Of a stretch of 11,376 nucleotides of DNA, positions 7,170 through 11,376 are shown one piece after another; positions within the stretch are counted from its first letter, which is position 1, and every line of letters begins with the position of its first letter. The translations under genes were made by a program, and so were the position numbers. The notes below the pieces were generated by a model. The model saw only the letters and a program-made list of their open reading frames with translations, was not told the DNA's origin and ran no database searches. Where the stretch lies: the NCBI GenBank assembly GCA_016841005.1, contig JAEORG010000302.1, positions 1 through 11,376 on the forward strand, in the 5' to 3' direction. This DNA is from Candidatus Thorarchaeota archaeon. Lineage in GTDB: Archaea > Asgardarchaeota > Thorarchaeia > Thorarchaeales > Thorarchaeaceae.

Positions 7170-7424
7170 ATGGAAGACTCAGAGAGAAGTTATTCAAAGA
7201 AGAAACTTGGATACATTGTTGTATTAATAGAACTCATAATATCAATAATTACAATAATTTACGGACTAGGAATAGGCTTTGACCAAATCTCAGGAGCTAT
7301 ACAAATTATTGGGTATGTGGTTGTGTTGACAGTTGCCTCATTGATTTTTGAGGCAGTATATGGTGATTATGAAGAACGAAGGAATGAACAGCATCAGGGC
7401 ACGTATCATGAGATTAAGACTTAG
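7170..7424 (+). CDS. Small two-helix membrane protein, coupled to the TPR gene
   Basis: An 84-residue protein counted from the ATG at 7170; an ATG two codons earlier (7164) is also in frame. GGGAG at 7157-7161 is 8 nt from the ATG at 7170 but only 2 nt from the one at 7164, so the later start is preferred. The chain has a charged N-terminus (E-D-S-E-R-S-Y-S-K-K-K), two hydrophobic helices at about 13-36 and 43-63, and a polar, acidic C-terminus, so both ends probably face the same side. It begins 12 nt after the stop of the TPR gene and shares bases of that stop with its ribosome site, which points to translational coupling. It may be the membrane anchor of the TPR protein; this is inference. 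No family recognised. Confidence 0.75.
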   Translation: MEDSERSYSKKKLGYIVVLIELIISIITIIYGLGIGFDQISGAIQIIGYVVVLTVASLIFEAVYGDYEERRNEQHQGTYHEIKT

Positions 7425-7429
7425 GTACA

Positions 7430-7537
7430 TCATGCACTTATTTTCATAATCTGCTGACGTTTTGTAGGTTGCTTCTTTCTATGTTTGCTCAGGATTGAAC
7501 GAGTACCTCTTTGATATCCAAGCTTAACTCTCGCCAT
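7430..7537 (-). CDS. Possible 35-residue basic small protein
   Basis: An open frame of 35 codons on the minus strand, starting ATG at 7537 and ending TGA at 7430-7432, five bases from the stop of the convergent membrane protein gene. The peptide begins M-A-R-V-K-L-G-Y-Q-R-G-T-R-S-I-L and continues S-K-H-R-K-K-Q, with about a third of residues R, K or H. Such composition is typical of small RNA-binding or ribosomal proteins, although it matches none I know. GAGTTGAT, one mismatch from the archaeal GAGGTGAT, lies 4 nt before the ATG. A strong GC hairpin (7557-7576) stands just upstream on the same strand. Short length makes chance a real possibility. Confidence 0.35.
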   Translation of the reverse strand: MARVKLGYQRGTRSILSKHRKKQPTKRQQIMKISA

Positions 7538-7556
7538 TATAATCAACTCAAGTGGT

Positions 7557-7576
7557 GTGGGGGCCGAAGCCCCCAC
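7557..7576. repeat. Very strong GC hairpin with CGAA tetraloop
   Basis: GTGGGGGC (7557-7564) and GCCCCCAC (7569-7576) form an unbroken 8-bp stem, seven of eight pairs being G-C, closed by the tetraloop CGAA. It is the most stable short hairpin seen in this A+T-rich window and lies in a 615-nt region without a large gene. It could be part of a structured RNA, a leader structure for the short frame at 7430-7537, a transcription stop, or a remnant of a mobile element. Confidence 0.6.
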
Positions 7577-7654
7577 TGCGTCTCAGTTTGCCGGGAGGTG
7601 CACACGGAGCCGCGAATGTAGACCTCAAATTCGTAGTGAAATGAGGATCGTAAT

Positions 7655-7807
7655 TTAGGAACTCGCGTATAGGACACGAAGATGTGCTGCATCATCATCG
7701 GTTGGATCACGGTCAGAATCCAGGAGCCCATAGAGAACGTGGAGCACTTCGGCGTTCTTCTGTAGGGTTGATGTTGCGTGAGGGGTGTTTTTGTTTTGTT
7801 CGGCCAT
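7655..7807 (-). CDS. Possible 50-residue acidic small protein
   Basis: An open frame of 50 codons, ATG at 7807 to TAA at 7655-7657. It begins M-A-E-Q-N-K-N-T-P-H and ends in D-S-D-R-D-P-T-D-D-D, then A-A-H-L-R-V-L-Y-A-S-S. GGAG (7820-7817) lies 9 nt before the ATG, a good ribosome site. The composition is protein-like: two short helical stretches around an acidic loop, with L-H-V-L-Y near 22-26 and L-R-V-L-Y near 43-47. Codon third positions are visibly richer in C and G than in neighbouring genes, which may mark acquired DNA. A longer overlapping open frame on the same strand (7944 to 7543) has a plausible first third but an odd composition later, so a frameshifted ancestor is possible. Function unknown. 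Confidence 0.4.
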   Translation of the reverse strand: MAEQNKNTPHATSTLQKNAEVLHVLYGLLDSDRDPTDDDAAHLRVLYASS

Positions 7808-7907
7808 CGTTCGCTACTCCGTTTACTTCGACGCTGTTTTAAGTAGTTCACCTCTTCTTCCACTGCATTTAGTAATAAATGTACGTGCAATCTAGCCACT
7901 ATTGAGA

Positions 7908-7928
7908 TAATACCGGAGTAATACGGAG
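7908..7928. repeat. Short tandem repeat at a predicted transcription start
   Basis: TAATACCGGAG (7908-7918) is followed directly by TAATACGGAG (7919-7928), the same unit with one C missing. The pair lies about where transcription would start from the minus-strand TATA-like box at 7941-7950, so it could be an operator. It may also be a small slippage duplication. Confidence 0.4.
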
Positions 7929-7940
7929 ATACTTCTGAAC

Positions 7941-7950
7941 TCAATATATC
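7941..7950 (-). promoter_or_regulatory. Candidate TATA box for a minus-strand transcript in the intergenic region
   Basis: On the minus strand this reads GATATATTGA. Transcription would begin near 7920 and run through the short frames at 7807-7655 and 7537-7430 and through the GC hairpin. The remaining sequence between 7808 and 8039 shows no convincing gene on either strand. Confidence 0.35.
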
Positions 7951-8004
7951 AATGAAACCAAGCTAGGGCTTGTGAGAGTGCATTTAATTGAACCCTGTTT
8001 TCCA

Positions 8005-8019
8005 AGTTCCACAGGAACT
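8005..8019 (-). terminator. Short hairpin and pyrimidine tract after the surface-protein gene
   Basis: AGTTCC (8005-8010) pairs with GGAACT (8014-8019) around a 3-nt loop. On the minus strand it follows the stop codon of the large surface-protein gene by about 20 nt, after a C/T-rich tract (CCCCCTCTCCCC). This is a possible 3'-end signal, but the stem is short. Confidence 0.25.
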
Positions 8020-8039
8020 GTAGGGGAGAGGGGGACCAA

Positions 8040-11000
8040 TTATGAGGAGAATGGAGGAAGATGATCTTCGTCTCTATCAATGGGCCAGAGCTGACCATCC
8101 TCAACAGCATCATGTAGGAGTTTGAAGCCTTCCGCTTCCTCGAAACCCACTGCTTCTAGTCCTCTGTTAAGTTCAGATAATGTAAAAGTATCTCCAAGTC
8201 CAGCAACTGAGCGGGCATCTGAGATCTTCCTATAGCGGCGTGGAAGTGCGCCTTCAACTGGGAAACGATAGTACTTCAACAGGATGCCATCCAGATAGTC
8301 ATCAAACATCTCCTCTATGATCCTACCTGTCTTATCATCTCGAAATTCGGTTGGTGGGGCCTCCATCTGGTCATCCAAGAGTAAGCCAATTTCTCTTGTG
8401 AACATAACCATCTTTGCTTCATGAACCAGTGATGGAGAGGTCATAGTCACAAAGGCACAGATCAGATTTCTGGTTGCCCCGGCACGAATGATATCTGAAA
8501 TGGGTGTGAGTTTCCATTCCCTATCAGCACCATTGTTCTCGAACTCAGACCTGAAATGAGTTACAGCAGTAACAAAGGCGGAAAGCATTCCTTCTTCAAA
8601 GCCACCTTTGACAATCTTTGAATAAAATGGCAATCCACTATTCTTGTGAAGTATTAATACCCCGAGCAGATTATTTGCATCATCAAATGTGGATTTAATA
8701 TCTAATGCCTCTCTTCGTAACCTTCTGTTTCTTCGCCGTGAATAGAGAATGGATATAGCGGACATGATCAATAGGACAGAAATAGCTGATAGTGGGATGA
8801 TATTTAAAACAATCAATTTGTATAGTGGTGCAGGAATAGTAGAAACATCAATTCCTACTTCGTTGGCAAGATGGTTCTGTTTTTGAACACTAACTAGTAT
8901 TTGCATGTCATCATCATGCCAATAGTCTGCTATGATCTGGCCATTATACACTCCAGGTGTATCTTCGTCTAGGGTTGTTTCAAATACTCTTGAACTACCT
9001 ATGTGGAGAAGTATCGTAACAGTAGCATTTGTGATTGGTTGACTTGAATCAGCATCGCTGAGTGTAACAGTGACATAAAGCGGGTCGTATTGATCCCAAT
9101 TGATATTTGTATCAGTTGTTACCCTAACAGGTACTCTTTCTACTTCAAATTCTAGAGTACTAGTTTGGGATTCATGACCTTCCTTCGAAAATTCTATTAC
9201 AACAGAGAATGGCCCAATTTCAAGAGGATTCAATGTTACAATGTATCCTGAAACATCTTCCTCCCAAGTAATGTACTCCGATCCACTTCCGCTAATATCT
9301 AACCCTGCGCCTTCAATTAAAGAACCATTAGAAAGCAATACATAATCAAATGTAAACTGATAGGATCTCCCATAGATACAGGTTCGTGGTTCGAACTCGT
9401 TTACATCCGTGGGTCTGGCTCGTATAGAGAAGGTGAAATCGAGTTCAACTGGGTCATATTGACTCTTATTTGCTGTAATGGTGATGGACCATGAATCAAC
9501 GACATCTCCAGTTAATGTCAAAATATAATGTCCCGGTTGTAACTCCTCGGGTAGAATACTCCAGTATAATCCAGTAGGGCTGTGAATATCCACAGAAAAT
9601 TCTGCTAAAGATATATTCGAAACTGCTATACCATCCTGATTCAATCGTTGAAGTATAAGTGGAATTTCTATTGAATCACCATAGTATATCTCATAGTTGG
9701 ATGCGGGATTTTCAGGTATCAATACCATTTGTATGTAACCAACCTCGAGAGGAGCAGAGGTTGTTGCATCGAGGTAGTTTACTGCAGTTGCTTTAAACCT
9801 GAGCTGATATGATCCAACTTCTGTGGGGGTTATTACAAGTTCGTACATCCCATTGCCTAAATCAGTAACCGATGAGAAAGTCAGTCCAGCTGGTGGCGAG
9901 ATTATCTCAAAAGAAGCGCCTTCTATTCCATACCCGGTTTCGTTCTCGTAACTAAATAGAATAGTTGAATTCTGATCAATATCTATGAATTCTTGCGATG
10001 ATTCAATTGTTAGAATAGATGATAAGTCTGTCACAGAAATTGTAAATGTAAAGAGCTTCCTGTCATGGTTAGTGATATTTGCTTCAAACAATATCGTGTA
10101 TGTATCTGCTACAGTGGGATCTAAAATGATTGAATAATTGCCATCACCAAGATCCGTTGGATTTGTAATCGTGAGACCAGTTGAGGGGGTCGTGCTGACC
10201 GTTGAAACAGTTGCTCCTGGCAATCCGTATCCGGTTCCATTTGTATATCTAAGTACTAGATGAAATTGCTGACCATATCCTATGGTCCTAATACTTCCAT
10301 TATCCGAAGTTAGAGATGCTGCAAATGTACCTACATCGAGTAAGAGGACATCCGAAGCAGATTCGTAGTAAGTTCGATTTGCTGAGATTTGAATAGTATA
10401 ACTTCCTGAAATCGAAGCTGTGAAATCCACGCGATATTCTCCAGACCCCAAGTCTTCAACCAAACCCCAAGTAAGTCCACCTGAGGGCCCATCGTAAGTT
10501 ATCGTAACTAATCCAGATTCAATACCAACTAAGAATTGATCCTTGTAAGAGAATTCAGCGGTATATGTCTGAAGTAGGTTTGTCTCTGCAGTTGTTCCAT
10601 CAATTGTGAGAATGTTTCCTGTCAAGATTGACCTAATTATGAAAGTACAGTCAGCTGAGTCATAGTATGTTGCTGATGCATTCACTTGTACTAAGAATTC
10701 TCCTCCACCAATAATCGAAGTATCAAAATTCCCTTCCCACCAGTTATGCACTGGATTTGGCTGGAAAGTAACCGTAGTTGCAGACCAATTCGCGATTACA
10801 ATAGAACTTGGATCCATGATATATTGGTTAGTTTCTATGTCGCGATATCTAACCATATTTGTGATAATGTCACCAGCATCAGTGTTTATTATCGCGTTCT
10901 CAACAACCAATTCTGATTGGTGATGAATCTCAAAAGTAGATGCTATATAGGCAACTTCAGTCCCATTGTACCACAAAACAGCTACTGACCAAGAACCCGC

Positions 11001-11376
11001 AGTAGTATTTGTAGATCCCAATACATATGGACTGCTATTGAATACGTTTCCAGTGGGACTATCGAATACATCAACAGCCCATAATGTGTCATTGGGGAGA
11101 TACCACCCGATTTCAGCATTCATAACTGAAGGGGGAGTTTCGGAAGCTGTACCGATTGCAATCGATGCTCTAGTCCAGTTTGTACTTCTGAAGGTAGTCG
11201 AGTTTGACCAGATTGGAGATCCAGAGCTTGATATTTGTGTAGCAATATCTAAGCCATAATTAGGAAGTTCTCCTGTAAATTTCCACCATCCTAATCTTGT
11301 TAGAAGTGATTCGGGAATGATAAATGAACCTGAGTAGAAAGTGCATTGACTCGTTACATCAGAGAGGAATGGGTCA
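8040..11376 (-). CDS. Large surface protein: Ig-like repeats, one membrane helix, cytoplasmic longin-like domain (5' end outside window)
   Basis: The frame stays open from the TAA at 8040-8042 to the right edge, so the gene is cut at its 5' end: 1111 residues are visible and the ATG at 11123 is internal, not the start. The sequence before that ATG continues in the same style (for example L-G-W-W-K-F-T-G-E-L and S-N-W-T-R-like sequons). Counting from the edge, residues 1-254 are irregular beta-rich sequence; about six Ig-like repeats of 95-105 residues span 255-849, several sharing D-L-G-x-G-x-Y; a single helix lies at 851-878, followed by S-R-R-R-N-R-R-L-R-R; a longin/roadblock-like domain spans 901-996; and an unassigned helical region ends the chain. 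Nineteen N-x-S/T sequons all precede the helix. It probably acts as a surface receptor or adhesin signalling inward. No catalytic motif is visible. Confidence 0.9.
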   Translation of the reverse strand, partial: DPFLSDVTSQCTFYSGSFIIPESLLTRLGWWKFTGELPNYGLDIATQISSSGSPIWSNSTTFRSTNWTRASIAIGTASETPPSVMNAEIGWYLPNDTLWAVDVFDSPTGNVFNSSPYVLGSTNTTAGSWSVAVLWYNGTEVAYIASTFEIHHQSELVVENAIINTDAGDIITNMVRYRDIETNQYIMDPSSIVIANWSATTVTFQPNPVHNWWEGNFDTSIIGGGEFLVQVNASATYYDSADCTFIIRSILTGNILTIDGTTAETNLLQTYTAEFSYKDQFLVGIESGLVTITYDGPSGGLTWGLVEDLGSGEYRVDFTASISGSYTIQISANRTYYESASDVLLLDVGTFAASLTSDNGSIRTIGYGQQFHLVLRYTNGTGYGLPGATVSTVSTTPSTGLTITNPTDLGDGNYSIILDPTVADTYTILFEANITNHDRKLFTFTISVTDLSSILTIESSQEFIDIDQNSTILFSYENETGYGIEGASFEIISPPAGLTFSSVTDLGNGMYELVITPTEVGSYQLRFKATAVNYLDATTSAPLEVGYIQMVLIPENPASNYEIYYGDSIEIPLILQRLNQDGIAVSNISLAEFSVDIHSPTGLYWSILPEELQPGHYILTLTGDVVDSWSITITANKSQYDPVELDFTFSIRARPTDVNEFEPRTCIYGRSYQFTFDYVLLSNGSLIEGAGLDISGSGSEYITWEEDVSGYIVTLNPLEIGPFSVVIEFSKEGHESQTSTLEFEVERVPVRVTTDTNINWDQYDPLYVTVTLSDADSSQPITNATVTILLHIGSSRVFETTLDEDTPGVYNGQIIADYWHDDDMQILVSVQKQNHLANEVGIDVSTIPAPLYKLIVLNIIPLSAISVLLIMSAISILYSRRRNRRLRREALDIKSTFDDANNLLGVLILHKNSGLPFYSKIVKGGFEEGMLSAFVTAVTHFRSEFENNGADREWKLTPISDIIRAGATRNLICAFVTMTSPSLVHEAKMVMFTREIGLLLDDQMEAPPTEFRDDKTGRIIEEMFDDYLDGILLKYYRFPVEGALPRRYRKISDARSVAGLGDTFTLSELNRGLEAVGFEEAEGFKLLHDAVEDGQLWPIDRDEDHLPPFSS
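8388..8675 (-). other. Cytoplasmic longin/roadblock-like domain of the surface protein
   Basis: This segment begins N-L-L-G-V-L-I-L-H-K-N-S-G-L-P-F-Y-S-K, two strands joined by a turn, followed by the amphipathic helix G-M-L-S-A-F-V-T-A-V-T-H-F-R-S-E-F. Strands (L-I-C-A-F-V-T-M), a turn, and another helix ending E-I-G-L-L-L-D-D follow. The beta-beta-alpha-beta-beta-beta-alpha order fits the longin/roadblock fold, whose members bind or regulate small GTPases in eukaryotes and are abundant in Asgard genomes. The assignment is from pattern, not from a search. Confidence 0.55.
8742..8825 (-). other. Single transmembrane helix of the surface protein
   Basis: Encodes a hydrophobic segment of about 28 residues (Y-K-L-I-V-L-N-I-I-P-L-S-A-I-S-V-L-L-I-M and onwards) followed at once by seven arginines in eleven residues. 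By the positive-inside rule the repeats are outside the cell and the C-terminal domain inside. Confidence 0.85.
8829..10613 (-). repeat. Array of about six Ig-like beta-sandwich repeats within the surface protein
   Basis: Units of 95-105 residues recur with a shared plan: a start such as L-T-I-x-x, an aromatic strand (F-S-Y, L-R-Y, F-S-Y), D-L-G-S-G-E-Y, D-L-G-D-G-N-Y or D-L-G-N-G-M-Y about two thirds through, then G-S-Y-T-I, D-T-Y-T-I or G-S-Y-Q-L before the end. The three clearest units are the first three. The last three are more diverged (E-L-Q-P-G-H-Y in the fourth). Repeats are diverged at DNA level. Confidence 0.75.

Noticed and set aside
7543..7944. A 133-codon open frame on the minus strand in the intergenic region
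   Set aside because: The TATA-like box overlaps its TTG start, no ribosome site precedes it, and its later part has an unnatural composition (runs of M, R-T-P-K-C, H-H-L-S). A shorter frame inside it has a better start.
9388..9398. GGTTCGAACTC, resembling a tRNA T-arm
   Set aside because: It lies inside the surface-protein coding sequence (F-E-P-R region), with no acceptor, D or anticodon arms at the right distances.
8040..11123. The surface-protein gene starting at the internal ATG
   Set aside because: No stop separates it from upstream sequence in the same frame, no signal peptide follows the ATG, and the upstream residues look like the same protein.
10966..11259. A 97-codon plus-strand frame near the right edge
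   Set aside because: Antisense to the surface-protein frame, which continues uninterrupted through this stretch.
1..11376. CRISPR arrays, insertion sequences, rRNA or tRNA genes
   Set aside because: I saw no regularly spaced repeats, no terminal inverted repeats with a transposase frame, and no RNA gene signatures in the window.

Overview
The window looks like a stretch of an archaeal chromosome, most likely from the Asgard superphylum (Thorarchaeota or a relative is my best guess, not proven). Reasons: an archaeal-type methionyl-tRNA synthetase with four paired-cysteine zinc knuckles and a fused C-terminal tRNA-binding domain; mixed GGAG-type ribosome sites and leaderless-looking starts; TATA-like promoter boxes; and a large surface protein that joins Ig-like repeats, one membrane helix and a cytoplasmic longin/roadblock-like domain, a domain class that Asgard archaea carry in large numbers. 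The base composition is A+T-rich.

Left part (1-2054): a minus-strand gene enters at the left edge. Two plus-strand multi-pass membrane protein genes follow, one with a lysine-rich cytoplasmic tail and one with a C-terminal zinc ribbon. Neither has a recognised function.

Middle part (2076-5401, minus strand): metG is followed by a short secreted, membrane-anchored protein and a histidine-phosphatase family enzyme. The last two are 24 nt apart and probably share a transcript. A perfect hairpin lies just after metG. The 256-nt divergent spacer between metG and the next gene carries TATA-like boxes for both directions, a perfect 12-bp palindrome, and an inverted repeat centred on one of the TATA boxes.

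Right-centre (5658-7424, plus strand): a TPR-repeat helical protein and a tightly coupled two-helix membrane protein form a likely two-gene operon. Then comes a 615-nt stretch without a large gene (7425-8039). It is locally G+C-richer and holds a very strong GC hairpin, two short minus-strand open frames (50 and 35 codons) with possible ribosome sites, and a TATA-like box with a tandem repeat at the predicted start site.

Right end (8040-11376, minus strand): the 3' part of a very large surface-protein gene whose reading frame is still open at the window edge, so its true start lies outside. It looks like a receptor or sensor that connects the cell exterior to a cytoplasmic longin-like platform, and it is the most interesting object here.
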